A stretch of 64,000 bases of DNA from Ascaphus truei (taxonomy: Eukaryota > Chordata > Amphibia > Anura > Ascaphidae): NCBI GenBank assembly GCA_036426205.1, contig WSYH01002450.1:1-64000 (forward strand), read 5' to 3'. The position numbers were made by a program, and so were the translations under genes. Below are positions 1 through 12,356 of the stretch, in pieces. How positions within the stretch are numbered: position 1 is the stretch's first letter; every line of letters starts with the position of its first letter. The notes under the pieces are model-generated. The model had not been told where the DNA came from. It made no database searches and saw nothing but the letters and a program-made list of their open reading frames with translations.

Positions 1-180
1 CATTGCAGCCTATTAAATCCTAATCATTATCATTTAACAGATCAGCCTGCTGTCAGCCAGGCATGAACCCAGGCTGGGAAGGCAAACGCAACGGGGCTTG
101 TCAGAGGTGAGGAGCGGCGCATTCCAGGTATCTGCCAGGTACATACTGGGTATTTGCTCGAATAAAGTGTGTCGGTGCAG
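1..180 (+). mobile_element. MITE family A, copy A1 (cut by window start)
   Basis: The 3' part of a non-autonomous DNA transposon. It ends in a terminal inverted repeat, GCTCGAATAAAGTGTGTCGG followed by TGCAG, and then a TA. The same sequence recurs at 24443-24624, 53314-53493 and 55231-55305. Copy A2 supplies the opposite terminus. No transposase ORF is present. TA flanks fit Tc1/mariner-type mobilisation, which is an inference. Confidence 0.8.
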
Positions 181-479
181 TATGTGATCTTGGTGTATTG
201 GATTCAGAATTATTTCAGAATTACTTGGAACGTACACTGACTAATTATTCATTCATAACTTGCTATAATGCCTGCTGTGATGTCTGTAAAGAATGATGCT
301 GTGTCACTGTGATGCTGTGCTCTGTATCTGTCTCTGAATAAATACTGGAACAAAAATTCGATCCATGGACTTATTGACTAAGGTGACACACCTTATCATG
401 GGTTCTTCCAGATCCAGAAGAGGGGCGTCAAGGACCTCTGTGTAGTGGATGCCGAGGGTTTGCATACCTTGCTTGCATT

Positions 480-1371
480 TATTTCTCTCACCCCTTTTAT
501 CCTGTAATCTGAAGTCCATTCAGATGCACAGGCCAATTAGCTCCTCCAGTTCCGTGGGGCGTTCCTGCACAGCAAGTTTGTCCTTAAGGCTCTCGGATAG
601 ACCTTGCCAGAATGCTGCCGCCAATGCCTTAACAGCGGCTATAGTCCAAAATTTGACTGCGTACCGGGCCATGAGACGACTGCCCTGGGAAATATGGAAG
701 CGATATTAAGCAACGGTTACCTTGTGTCCGGGCATGTAAAACACTCTGCGGAACTCCTTTGTGAAGTGGCCTATGACGCACATGAGGCCCAGCCTTTGTT
801 TCCAGATGGGTAAAGCCCACGCCAAGGCGGCATCAACTAGCAAGGACACGATAAAGGCCACCTTAGATCGCTGGGCTACAAAATGTGATGGCATCAATTC
901 AAACTGAGTAGAAAACTGGTTAAGAAACCCGCGACAACCAAGAGGTTCGGTGCTATAGCGGTTGTGTGTATGGAGTCGGGATTCGGAGGCTCCGTTCATG
1001 GGAATGGTTGTGGGTGCTGACACCGATGAGGGGACAGGGTCCACAGGGGCACTTTTAGCCTGGTTAGTCATAGCTTGTACTGTAAGTAGAAGTTGCTCCA
1101 TTCGCCGACTATTCTGGTCAAGCTGTTTCTCTATTTGGTTAAACATGTCAGAGTGCCTGTGCAGAACTCGACCCACCTCAGTGGGGTCCATGTTTGTGGG
1201 GCTGAGCATACTGTAACGAGTGCTCACCACAAACAGGACGTGACCGCAAGGCTGAGGTGGGGATGTTTGAATACTTGACCAACAACCGCTCAACCGCGTC
1301 CAGATTGCAGAGTCGTAGTCGTGTAGCTGGGTCAGGGTAGGAGAGGTCAGAATAGTCGTAATACTCGCCAT
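480..1371 (-). pseudogene. Ty3/Gypsy gag remnant
   Basis: Gag is the structural protein that packages retrotransposon RNA. The minus-strand frame from 1371 to 706 (221 aa) ends in a segment of the vertebrate Gypsy gag type, with a CRGFLNQ core, a VAFIVSLL helix and an EFRRVF motif. A spacer rich in Pro, Ser and Thr precedes it. Downstream of 706 the homology continues in another frame to about 480 (LKDKLAVQERP region), so a frameshift has broken the gene. No CCHC knuckle, protease or pol follows before MITE A1. The family assignment rests on motif recognition. Confidence 0.75.
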
Positions 1372-1475
1372 GGTCTAGGATAGGAGAAGTCAGATGGTCA
1401 TTGAGCATAGCCGGGGTTCAGGTGTAGAGAGGTCATAATGGTCATTGTGCGTATCCGGGGTCCAGGAGTAGACAG
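1372..1475 (-). other. Gypsy 5' leader, interrupted
   Basis: Non-coding DNA just upstream of gag, with repeated units of the form AGGTCATAATGGTCATTGTGCG. A close variant, AGGTCAGAATGGTCGTTGTGCG, resumes at about 3009. The leader therefore appears to be split by the PLE tail at 1476-3010. Confidence 0.5.
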
Positions 1476-3010
1476 GTGTCACGGTGGACCAGAACTTATC
1501 AACACTTTTTATATTTTTGGGATTCTCGATTGAACACGACAAGGAGGCAAAATAAATTGTCATTTATTTCCTTGATAGACAAACACACGACAGCTTCAGA
1601 ATACACTTAATACAACACTTACTGGGATTGGGAAACAAAATAAAATGTCCTTTGCAAGAAAGTGCAAGAAATGCAGTCTCTGGTTAAAGTCCATGTGGCT
1701 AGATCGCAAGTTGCCGATCTAATAACTCCGCCAAATAAAGGAATTTCGTAGAAGTTCGTAAGAATTCGTTCGGGAGTCACCAGGGCTAACGAATTCCGGA
1801 GTTTGGGTAAATTCTTGATTGCAATGTTATTAACCCATTGCGTTCTGGAACCGCTACCGCTGTACGCAAACAGAATCTTGTGCAAAGCTTGGTTATGTCA
1901 TGAATCACCCCGGGGATAGCTCGGCGGGCAGTTTTATAAGGTTCACAGACCTATCTATAACATGCCTGCCCAATCACCTCCATGGGAACAATTAACCCAC
2001 CAATCTCCGATTTGCCCATAGTTTGCAAAAACGGGCAAAAAGGCTTTCCTGTTTGCACCGCGCATGTGTGCGCTTGACACCCATGCAACTTAGCATACCT
2101 TGGGTACACCCCTTTCCTGGCGACCCTTGGTCTGGGATTTTGCTCCAAGGTGTGAAAGGCTCACGCTGAATACCGGGATCTGGCATTCAGTAACATCCCG
2201 GCCACATTTGGACCTCTGAGTCTTTTCATTCCCGGCACTCCTCTATACGTACAGTCTCTCACTGAACAGGGGGTCTTTGAAGTGTTGGAAGGAAAATACC
2301 TTTAGCTCATTCCCCCCTGGCATATTTACATGTCAAAGGGATTTTTCCTGGGCTCACAGAAAAAAATGTTTCTGCCTGTACATTTTAAACTTACAGTATT
2401 AGACACTTCATTAAAACAATATGTTCTGGGTATACCACAACTGTATTTTTTATGTGTGTGTAAGTGGTTTATTTATGCAGACTTGCACACCAAAAATTAG
2501 AGTGCTAGCTGCCTGCGTTCCCGAGTTAGCCCACTTAATTGAAAAGCTTGCCGGTGGGAAGCCAAGTTCACCTACTTCTCACGTCAATTGACCCACTTCC
2601 CACGGCAATAGACTTTCTGCATTTCAAGTTACGGGATACATATTATCGGTAAACCACCTCAACCTTAACCGCAAGCCACTTATTCAACTGACTTGCGGTT
2701 ACAGAGTCGAATGCTTGGAAATGGATAACCATACTTCAAACAGACCTCCCAGTGCCAGCCACGCTTATTAAATCAGCGCTGGCTGCGGTGCTCACAACGC
2801 CATCTTGTGCCTCAAAACAATATAGCACACTTGGCATTTATTTCTATTACTGCAGACAGGGAGCAGCCTGTAAAATGGTGATAAAAAGAATGGGACAGGG
2901 GCAAATACATTAGTGCCATGCACATACTTTTAACCCCTCCACTCCCACTACGAGTTGGGGTTAATCAGCCGGGTATAATACCTTTATTAATGGCCTGATT
3001 AACCCCACTC
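1476..3010 (+). mobile_element. PLE tail fragment, same family as PLE-1
   Basis: A 5'-truncated PLE on the plus strand. About 1476-1545 matches the degenerate C-terminal coding end and 3' flank of PLE-1 (reverse complement of 19770-19850). The rest is colinear, inverted, with the PLE-1 3' region. 1550-1740 matches 19605-19775, 1740-2145 matches 14775-15206, 2540-2700 matches 14080-14250, 2755-2830 matches 13970-14040 and 2840-2965 matches 13800-13950. This copy lacks the PLE-2 and MITE B1 insertions, so it serves as the empty-site reference for them. No ORF is intact. Confidence 0.75.
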
Positions 3011-3560
3011 TCGCAATAACAGGTCAGAATGGTCGTTGTGCGTAGCTGAGGTCCAGCGGTCAGAGAAGGTGGGATTACAAATACAAACCGAGGTCAGGGA
3101 TCAGAAAAGGCAGCGATCCAGGTTCAAGCTGAGGTCAAAGGTACAGAAAAACAAGGCAGAATGCAAGAACAACAGCAGGGCAGCAGGATGCTTGAGGCAC
3201 GCACTAGAAACATAAACAGTAGTTTATGCACAGCTAATTTGCCAAAGGGCTGGCTGAGCATATAAAGAACAGAGAGCCAATGGGAAGGCTGCAGGCAATG
3301 AGTCATCACTGGTAGACTGTGTACTGATAGGCAGGGGCGGAGTGTATCGCAGCTGTGGAATAAATTAATGTTGTTAGCATTAACCCCTCGAGTGATTCTG
3401 GTCATGCAACGCCAACGTGTAGTAGAGACAGGAGCTTCCTCCGTTGCATCACGGGACGTGGCTCATTGGCGGAGCCTAGGTTCAGTGCCTGCAGGAGTAC
3501 TGGAGCAGGAGAAACTCCATGTGATCCTCACTCACAATCTATAGTAAAGGGATCATCAGG
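3011..3560 (-). mobile_element. Gypsy leader continuation and probable LTR
   Basis: The leader-type repeat resumes here. Beyond it lies a non-coding stretch with a TATA-like GCATATAAAGAACAG (about 3258-3272) and an AATAAATTAA box near 3360. This would suit an LTR belonging to the gag at 480-1371. Neither LTR edge nor a second copy is visible, so the call is tentative. Confidence 0.3.
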
Positions 3561-4019
3561 TTACATTTGCTGGGGATGCTGGTACAGTTGATGCAGTGGG
3601 GTCTATGGGATCAGCAGGTACTGTGGTGCCAGCTGGGCATGGAGATACTGTGGTGTTTGATGGGGATGCAGATATTGTGGATCCACAGGTAGTGTTCTGG
3701 CATTGCTCTACCCTCAGCCATGCTGCCGGTTTTGTGTGACATTCAGGTATTCTAGATTTTTCCATACAATTCTACTGACATTTGTATATTGGTTAGAACA
3801 AGTGTTATGTTTTTATGATATTAAATGCGGTTATGGATAAAGATATTCAGTGCACCATCTGCAGGACAAATACTGAAATGCAATTACTAAATAAACCCCA
3901 CATATAATTCTGCTGGCTGACCATTGCTGGCCCGCAGGCAAACCGTGGTGAACAAGGTGTTCCTGCGTATGTAATCCTCTGCCTTGTCATGGTAACAAAA
4001 CCAGTAAGTCTGGATATAT
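3561..4019. other. unassigned
   Basis: 3561-3765 carries an imperfect Gly/Ala/Val-coding (Pro/Thr/Ser on the other strand) low-complexity stretch. I cannot tie it to a family. No other feature is visible. Confidence 0.3.
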
Positions 4020-5200
4020 CTGTACTTTATGAAAGCAATTAAAAAAAATTCTATCAATTATGTATCTTTTCAGATTGGTTTTCTTGTAGAGGCAGCTTTT
4101 TTCCTTAGAACACAATTTTTTTATGTTAACTCGGTTTTCTATCTTCACACCCATGGAACTGCAATGGGAGCAATGTTTTCCCCCTCATTTCAAACCTTTT
4201 CCTGGATTGGAGAGGAGAAGTTTCACTAGTTTGACTATGTTAATCCCTTCAGGCATAATGTTATCTTTTGAAGTAGGTATATTGAATATTTGAGATTGGT
4301 CTATGGTGGTACCACTGTTGACTTCAACTGCTTTGTAGAGTGGTCAAACAGTAACAATTACAATTTAAGTTGTTAAGGGGTATCACCGTTATTCAATTCC
4401 TTAGAGTTATGAGGCACTGCTCTGATTGGGATACATTTCAGCTCAGAGCAAATTAGTTCAAAATCATCAGATTTAGGCTTTGAGGTTATGCATGTTGAGG
4501 GAGGCATATAAGAAGGGAATTAACTTTGAGGGGAAATATTTTTCTAATGTATATATTTTTCCTGATACAGTAACATCATTGAAAAGATGTCTACATTCAT
4601 TACAAGCTTCAGCTTGTGGTAATGCTTGCCAAATAGTTAAGAAACATTGACAGGTCCATATTGAAAAAGTTGCCAATTTGCATCCCCAGGACACAGGGAA
4701 CCTTGGAGATATTGTATCCCCTAATCTTGTTTAGTCCATCATCCTCCACATATATTTTTTACAAAACTAACAGGTATGTTTTGATGTGAAATAAATGTGT
4801 TTAAATGTTGTTTTTGTCAACAAAACTAGGCAATTCCATAGTAATGTGTCAGGATGCAGGTTTTACGTTAAAGACTTCAGAAATTGTGATGCATCAAATG
4901 TTATCTACTTGATTGTAAATGTGACATCCAATATATGGAATTCACAATCAGACCTTTAAAGGAGCGCATCAGGGAACACATAAACAACATTGAGAGAAAA
5001 GATGTAAACTCCCCAGTGTCCAAACATTTTACTGAATGTCATAAAGCTGATTTGTCATTCTTTTCCTTTCAGGGAATGGAAAAAGTTAGGAATAATATCA
5101 AGGAAGGAGATGTGTTTAAATTGTTCTGTAAATAGGAGGTTTTGTGAATAGTTAATCTAGAAACTAGAACTTCATTAGAGTTAGGTAAAGAATGGGATGT
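4020..5200 (+). pseudogene. PLE-5: decayed Penelope-like reverse transcriptase and GIY-YIG remnant
   Basis: PLEs encode a reverse transcriptase (RT) joined to a GIY-YIG endonuclease. 4029-4229 holds the RT box around HGTAMGAMFSPSF, the PLE form of the conserved substrate-binding motif. 4230-4900 is frameshifted with weak PLE-like segments. 4900-5135 encodes the endonuclease end (TIRPLKERIREHI, then VSKHFTECH), where the expected YVGKT has become YMEFT. It is an old, inactive copy. No terminal repeats were identified. Confidence 0.7.
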
Positions 5201-5891
5201 TTCCCATTACTTTTCGGGTAACCTGTTGCGCTCCAGAAGTGAAATGTAAAAAAAAAAAAAAGTTGATTACAATATAAAAGACATGTACAGTAAATATTAC
5301 AATAATTAAAAAAAGAAGGATAAAATAAATGTATTTTTTAGAGATAGCTCCTATGCTATTAATTACTTTGAGATGTACATTTTGATATAATTTCTGATTT
5401 GTAGTTGAGTCCTGGTCTTGCAGAGCATTTTCTACAATCTGTGGAGTTTTTTAATTGTAGGGAGTGGTAACTCTATAAATTGTTCTTAAAGTGAATATTA
5501 AATATTGTGAAATACAATGGTGAAGTGAAAAAAAGGTATATTAAATATATAATGACAGTGTAAATACAAATAAAAAGTTGAAATTTCGTGCTCAAACACT
5601 CCGGTGGCGCCTGTTTCCACTGGTCCCAAAACGTAGGAATATATATTCACAGTCCAGGAGGAGCATACATGGAAAGGAAGACCACAACACAAAACAATAA
5701 GATGTAAGTGGTTTTCAAGCAGTAACAAGAGCTGTGGCAGTCTGTAGTCTGTGTATCAAGGTTAAAGCTGTATCAGCACCCACAAAAGTGAGGAGAGACG
5801 AACCTCAGCAGTAAAAAACAACAAAAAAAAAACCAACAACAAAAGGCTTAAAAGCACAGAACATGTAAAGTATTTTTTTATATTAAACGTA
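5201..5891. other. AT-rich, unassigned
   Basis: AT-rich DNA with A-runs near 5248 and 5820. No credible ORF or matching repeat copy was seen in the window. Confidence 0.3.
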
Positions 5892-6120
5892 CAGCTCAAC
5901 CCCTTTATAACGCGATCTGTTACAACGCGAATCTGCTTATAACGCGATACAAGCACGACTCCCAATTTTCGTATTTATGAATACTTTGCAACATGATTAT
6001 TGGTATCTTAATACTTTATTGTACAATGCATACAATTGTACATTATTTCTAACGCAATCCGCTTATAACGCGATGTGATTCTTTGGACCCAAAGCCCAGC
6101 ATTATAAGGGGGTTAAGCTG
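5892..6120. mobile_element. Tigger/pogo-like MITE
   Basis: A 229-bp element with inverted ends, CAGCTCAACCCCTTTATAAC on the left and the complement of GTTATAAGGGGGTTAAGCTG-type sequence on the right. It is flanked by TA on both sides (5890-5891 and 6121-6122). Internal TATAACGCGAT repeats sit near each end. CAG termini and a TA duplication are typical of pogo/Tigger elements. There is no transposase. Confidence 0.75.
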
Positions 6121-6179
6121 TATATAAAAAACGCACTTACAAAAATGCAGTATAAAAAAGGCACATCACACTAACGAGT

Positions 6180-6560
6180 TTACTGGAGAAGTCACACAGC
6201 CTAATCGCTCACCACCCCGCATCCGTTGGACGTTTGCTTGTTTACAAGTGTAGCCCCGGTCTTATTTTGCCTCCAGAGACCCCTTCTGTAGCGTGCCGAG
6301 CGATCGCGGGTGCCGCCGGAGGCAGCGACGGACCCGCCGGCACAACGCAAAGGTGGGGGCCAGAGTAGGGAGCGCTCCAAGTCCCCGGAGTCTCTGCAGC
6401 GTACCCGGCTAGTGGGGGCCGCCATGACAGGTTGCGCGAGCGTGCGCATTGGTCGCACAGGCGCAGCAAGGGTAGAGCCCGCGGTCCCAATGCTAAAGAG
6501 GTCCTGAGTGGACTACAATTCCCAGCGGCCTCTGGGGATTGCCCTTTCACTCACATCACG
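6180..6560. promoter_or_regulatory. CpG-rich block with ZNF143/SBS-like box
   Basis: This GC- and CpG-rich stretch stands out from AT-rich neighbours. It holds ACTACAATTCCCAG at 6512-6525, the core of the Staf/ZNF143 promoter motif. It could be a CpG-island promoter or part of a GC-rich repeat. No exon or splice chain can be assigned beside it. Confidence 0.35.
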
Positions 6561-6839
6561 TGCAGCCAGCCAGCAAATAGGGTTTTGCAGCTTCTCCTGT
6601 GGAGGAAGGCTACAATGTTGTGGGGACCACGTTTGGCAGTTGGAGCTGGGAGCAGGAAGGGAAGGAAGGGTGTAGGGAGCAAGTGTCTCCTACACCAGGT
6701 AAGGTTCCCCAGATCCCAGGCAGACCCCAATCCCCTCCAGTGTAGGGGGTAGGTACTGAGGGACGGCCCCTAGGTTAGGGACCCGGCCCTTAGGAGTGAG
6801 TGTGCAGTCTTGTCAGTGTCACGGCTGGTAGTGCTGTGA

Positions 6840-7030
6840 GCGCTGACAAGAAGGCACAGTGTGTGTGCAGTGCAGTGTAGCTGCAGGTACCGGTTGAGTG
6901 CAGTGCGGTTGCTGCAGGTACCGAGTGAGTGCAGTGGGTTGCTGCAGGTTCAGTGTGTGTGCAGTGCGGTTGCTGCAGGTACTGGTTGAGTGCAGTGCGG
7001 TTGCTGCAGGTTTAGGTTGAGTAGTCAGAG
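6840..7030. repeat. minisatellite (GTGCAGTGCGGTTGCTGCAGGT units)
   Basis: About five imperfect tandem units of roughly 30-40 bp, each containing GAGTGCAGTG and GTTGCTGCAGGT with a variable linker. Non-coding. Confidence 0.75.
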
Positions 7031-7594
7031 GGGATCCGGGAGGTGAAGAGAGAGGTAGTGTGGGTGCAGGGGTCAGTGACCCACCTGCATAGGACAGGCT
7101 ACCGCGTAGGCCCCTAGGAGTGTTCCCTGAAGGTTGCTGTGCTGCAGGGATGGCCTATAGTAGTAGCGAGCATCACCCTTACTGTGTAGACAGCTAGGGA
7201 CAAAGAGACAAGCGTGCGGTGCAGGTTGCTGGCGAATCGTCTGGGACTAGACGGCTGGACATTAAGACCCAAGAGGCAGACCGTGATTCATCTGACCCTT
7301 TGCGAAGAGGTACCGGTCACCGCCATGACCAGCAAGTACTATAACATCAAGTGCACAAACACCGGTCAACAGGCGCTGATCCCGCCCTAGGCTAAACTTT
7401 TTAGGAACACTGAGCGAGTGATTAAAGAACTGAGCCTATACCATCACATTATTATATATGGACACGGTGTGGGGGGCACGCGGTGAGGGGACGGAGACGT
7501 TGCTCCTGATGAGAGTGGGCAAGCCACTAAGGTTACAAGTTAAGATTAGAGCACAGCCGTAAGACAAACGGAGAGATAGCTTCTGATGGTGACT
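7031..7594. other. unassigned GC-moderate region
   Basis: Unique-looking non-coding DNA between the minisatellite and the 3' end of PLE-3. No ORF above background and no match elsewhere in the window. Confidence 0.3.
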
Positions 7595-8080
7595 AAAAAA
7601 AAAGTTTATTTGGTGCAGAGTATACAGCTGACGGATCCTCTGACGCGTTTCAGCCCTCAGGCCTTTGTCAAAGAGTGATCCGTCAGTACAACCGGAAGCC
7701 TAAATATACAAGACAACCTGGAACACCTGTGTATGCCACTGATCAATGATAAGTAGCAGGTGAACAGGATGGTAGGTATAACAGGCATGAATAGAACATA
7801 TACAATGGTTAAAAATTGCCACCACACATAAAACTCTATGGACTAAATGAATCAATTAATACATCACTCTAATGAATAACCAAAAGGGGAGTATTAATCA
7901 AGGGTCTGCAAGTCAATAAAAACACAGGCAAAAATCACAATGCATACAGTATACTGACAATGCACAAATAGGTATAAAATATTACACAACATAAATAAGA
8001 TACCCAATCATATGAAGAATCTTAATGTACCACAGTTGATCATGTATGAAATAAACAAAATGCTGACAGATATATGAATA
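7595..8080 (-). mobile_element. PLE-3 3' untranslated and terminal-repeat region
   Basis: This follows the PLE-3 stop at 8081. It ends (minus sense) in CACCAAATAAACTTTTTTTT near 7595, resembling the AAATAAATAGCC end of PLE-2. A hammerhead-like fold lies at 7628-7686. Confidence 0.6.
7628..7686 (-). ncRNA. hammerhead-like ribozyme fold in PLE-3
   Basis: A 10-bp closing helix, CTGACGGATC with GATCCGTCAG, encloses TTGACAAA, a short GC hairpin and GAAACGCGTC. The GAAAC box and hairpin suit a hammerhead core. The first box departs from the CUGANGA consensus, so activity is uncertain. Related sequences recur at 15665-15705 and 19450-19490. Confidence 0.45.
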
Positions 8081-11000
8081 TCATTCAATAAGAAAAGAAG
8101 AAATGCACAGTGGAGGAGAAGGATAGGGGAGAGGGGGGCGGGGGTTTGGAGGTGGGCCTCTGATTTTGGAAGGAACGTGTTCAACACCAAAGAAACGAAA
8201 ATTGGTGAGACCACCAAAGGGACATTGACTAAAGTGTTTTGACACCGGATGTAGAATGTCCTTTTTATTAATTAATCTGATGTGTTCAGAGATTCTAACA
8301 TGTAACAGGCGTATCGTTCTGCCCACATATTTAAGATTACAACCACAGATGATAACATAGACCACATAATTCATGTGGCAGTTAATAAAAGTGCTAATCT
8401 TGTACCTATTAATGGGATATAGTGTGTGAACCCTTTTCGTTGGTAAGGCATATGGGCAGTATCTACAAAAACCACATTTATGGAAACCTTTTGGTATATT
8501 AGTAATGCGTGGTTGATGTCTTGATAGATAGAGACTTTTAGAGATGGAGGAAGCTAGAGTCTTAGCCTTTCTGAACGCAAATTTAGGCCCATGTTTAGTA
8601 ATGTTTTTTAGGTCAGGGTCAAGTTCTAATACACCCCAATGTTTAGACACTATCTTTTGAATCTGTGATGCTTGTCTGCTGTATTTGGTGATAAATAAAG
8701 GACTATCACAGAAACGATTCGTCTTGGGTTTGTTATATTTGATATTACGATCTACCATGTCCGCATTTAAAAAGGTCGAGTTAATGTCCTGTTTAGAATA
8801 ACCTCTGTCCAAGAATTTGGAACTTAATGTTTGTGAGTGTTGAAGAAAAGTGTCCTGATTTGAGCATAGCCTTTTGTACCTAAGGAATTGACCCTTTGGG
8901 ATCCCCTGAATCAGGGATCTAGGGTGGCTGCTCTTGGCATGGAGGTAGGAGTTCCTTGAATGTGGTTTGGAAAAAATATCAGTATAAATAGTAGTGTCAG
9001 GGTCACCATGGAGTGTCACATCCAAATAATTAATCTTATGTGTCAGTTTGATAAGTGAAGTGTAAATTAATTGTGTTATTATTAAGGGTGTGAATAAAGG
9101 TGTGCAGACTAAATCACCATCCCAAATGAAAATCAAATCATCAATGTATCTCTTATAGAAAATTATATTAGAAAGAAAAGTATTTGTGCTACCAAAAATG
9201 TGAACAGATTCCCACAAGCCCATAAAGAGGTTGGCATATGAGGTGCAAAAGAAGTCCCCATAGCCGTGCCCTGTTTTTGAAGATAAAATTGTGCATCAAA
9301 AAGGAAATAGTTATGTGTTAGCAAAAATAAAATTGAATCATTAATAAAAGTGGTTTGTGCCGTGGATATAGAAGAATTTTGAAGATAGTGATAAAAGGCT
9401 TGGAGGCTGTGTTCGTGCTCTATGATTGTGTAAAGTGATGTGACATCCATGGTGACCCATCTGTACCCATCCTTCCATATAATGTTTTGTAAAGCAATCA
9501 TTAATGCAGTGGTGTCTTGTATGAAGGATGGCAATGTGCGTACAATTGGTTGTAAATAGTTATCAACATACCGGGAGACACCATCTCCCAAAGATCCGAT
9601 ACTGGAGACAATGGGTCGCCCCGGGGACTCTCCATTGACTTGTGGATCTTTGGGAGATGGTGAAACACCGGTATGACCGGAAACTCACAATTCAAAAATG
9701 ATCTCTCTTTATTACTTAATACATGTAAAATGTCACCAAGTTCTAATAGTGTATGCAGTTCACCAACGTACCTATCAGTGGGATCAGATCTATGTTTTAT
9801 ATAAAAGTTGGTATCACTTAGTAATCTCAAGGCTTCCTCTCTATATTTGACTGAAGATTGCACCACTATGGCCCCCCCTGTCCGCATTTTTGATGGTAAT
9901 TGAAGTATTATTCTTTAATAAATCTAAATCTCTTCTCTCACATTGAGTAAAATTATCAGGTGTTGGAAAGGAGCCAAAGATAGAAAGCCCCTGGCTTTAA
10001 GGTCTCTATCAATTAATTTTTCAAATGTAGATATACATGGTCCCATGGAACCATGGGGAATGAATGATGAGCGTTTTCTTAGGCTGGAATCTATGTGGCC
10101 AAAGAAGGGAGGGTCAGTGGGAGTCTCCGTACAACATTCATAGGCTAATGTTTGCATTTCAAAGTTAAAAACATTTTCTTCAAAGGAACAAACATCACTC
10201 TTTGGGGGTTCATTATCACGTTCACTGGTATATATATTAGAGTCCTGAATCACATTCACATTTTTGGAATACAACTTTTTAAGGGACAGTTTCCTCGTAT
10301 ACTTTTGAAGGTCTATGATAGTTGAGAATAAATCAAAATTTTCTTGAGGTGCAAAATTAAGACCTTTGTCCAAAAGTAGGATTTGTTGTGGTGTCAAAAC
10401 CGTGTCAGAGATGTTGATAACGTTGCTCAAATTAGGGTTTAAAAGTATTTTTTCCTCTTGTTCTCTGATCCATACCGTTTCTCATTTCTTTTTTCCCCTT
10501 CTACACCTTTTCCGTTTTTTGTTGGAATTGTATCTGTACTAGTAGGAGTAGATCTTGACCGATCCTCTCTAAAGCTCATATAGGTTTTATTAAAGTAACC
10601 ACCTTCTGAATCTCTATTGGCGTCTTGAATCTGTTTAAGGAAAGATACTGATGGCCTATCACCAGCATCAGATGAATCTGTATCGAAGCTCGATCTTCGG
10701 TCAGAATGGGGTCACTTTAGAATGGACCTTGTGGATGGTTTATGAGTAACGTTATCCATCTCTGAAAACCCTTTGTGTGGTATGGAGTGAGGGGGGGTTC
10801 TAGACTTTGCAAATTCTCGAATGGGGATTGGTCTTTCCCAAAAATAAACCTGAATCCTCTCATAGTCAGATTTATCCCTGAAATTTTTTTCTTGTTTTTT
10901 TGCTTCCACCCCTTTCTCCATCTTCTCAATATTTTGTAAGAGGATCTTATCATTATGTGTGAAACGTTCCATGTCTTTGAATTTAAACAATTCATTTTTC

Positions 11001-11410
11001 TAAGTATCAATATCAGTGGTTAATAATTTCTTCAAATTTATTTTGAAATTTACAATCAATTCCATGAGTTGTGTAGAGCACTCATCTAGTATCTTTCTCC
11101 AATGGGTTTCAAAAACCTTATTGGGAAAGCCAAAAGATGGCATTTTCTTAATGCGTAGACCCCTGGAAATAAGTTTAACACTTATATAACTTTCCAGGGT
11201 GGTAATATCCCAAAAAATGCGTATGTCATTGGTTAGGAGTTTCTCCAATTTCACAAAATTATCTATAAGATCAGTGGGGTTCTCGCATATGATATTGTTC
11301 GGAATTTCATCAAAGATATGTTGTGCTCTTTTGGTTCTTTCAGTGTTATTACCACACTTCTGTACAAAGGTAGTAACATGTTCAACTGATGGTTCGTGTT
11401 CCTCATCCAT
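8081..11410 (-). pseudogene. PLE-3: nearly full-length Penelope-like RT/GIY-YIG protein, frameshifted
   Basis: The likely start is ATG at 11410 (MDEEHEPSVE); the upstream ATG lies in an AT-rich hydrophobic leader. The 11000-11410 and 10440-10990 segments give a charged N-terminal region. 9924-10430 carries the PLE N-terminal LTPQQILLLDKGLNF type segment. 9501-9887 gives the GGAIVV and LPKIHKS boxes. 9163-9591 has MDVTSLYT (motif A aspartate) and GTAMG. 8081-9223 (380 aa) holds the catalytic YIDD at 9137-9148, the linker ending NIPKGFHKCGFCRYC, and the GIY-YIG core (YVVYVI, KYVGRT). The usual RGGD tail is replaced by a Pro-rich frameshifted end. At least four frame changes make it inactive. 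Among the PLEs here it is the most complete. Confidence 0.85.
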
Positions 11411-11676
11411 GATAGAATATAGTAAATATAATATAATAAAAATATATTTGAGAAAAATATATATACACAAAAAGCTCAAAAAAGAGTGGGTATCATATGA
11501 ACAGTATCAAAAATCAATAAAAAGTCACCATCCGCTATCTCCTAAATCAGGAACAGTAATGCATAAAATATCAACAATGTATAAGTTCTTTTTGAATCTC
11601 ATTAATTCTTTATATATACATGTGTCTGTATCCTTGATGTATAGAGCCTCGGGCAACCTGTATGGTAATCTGGCAT

Positions 11677-12356
11677 AGAGAAACGGGAGAACAAACGTTC
11701 ACCCACCAGGTGCTCTAGAGGTAAACAGTCACTGGATTGTTTGGCAATCAGTAAGCGTGATAGGTCAGGGCAGCACTCTCGTGTTATGATGTAAAGTCTC
11801 TCCCAGCAATTGGCTCCGTGTAGGGCACAAATAAATATTGTGTTAGAGAGACTCACGGTTAGCAGAGTGGTTGATGCCGAGCCTCATGGATCCTTGTTGC
11901 ACCGCCAACCCGTCTAGCAACGTATCCGTCGCACAGGGCGGTCACCTGACCGGCGGTGATGACGTCCTCAGGGACAACAAAGCAGCAACCCTGTGTGCGA
12001 TCCTTTGTCCTTCTGCTGTCTCCAACGGATCGCACGCGGTTGATGCTTTGTTGTCCCTGAGGACGTCATCACCGCCGGTCAGGTAACCGCCCTGTGCGTC
12101 GGATACGTTGCTAGACGGGTTGGCGGTGGCAACAAGGATCCATGAGGCTCGGCATCAACCACTCTGCTAACCGTGAGTCTCTCTAACTCAATATTTATTT
12201 GTGCCCTACACGGAGCCAATTGCTGGGAGAGACTTTACATCATAACATGAGAATGCTGCCCTGACCTATCACGCTTACTGATTCCCAAACAATCCAGTGA
12301 CTGTTTACCTCTAGAGCACCTGGTGGGTGAACGTTTGTTCTCCCGTTTCTCTATAC
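11677..12356. repeat. 680-bp near-perfect palindrome at the PLE-3 5' side
   Basis: Two inverted arms of about 330 bp face each other around a short spacer near 12007-12026. The outer ends are TAGAGAAACGGGAGAACAAACG and its complement. The arms contain matching CACGGTTAGCAGAGTGG and GACGTCATCACCGCCGGTC type blocks. PLEs often have inverted or partly tandem terminal repeats, so this is probably the upstream repeat of PLE-3. The RNA would form a very long hairpin. Confidence 0.85.

Noticed and set aside
11199..11678. 159-aa plus-strand frame
   Set aside because: Antisense to the N-terminal region of PLE-3.
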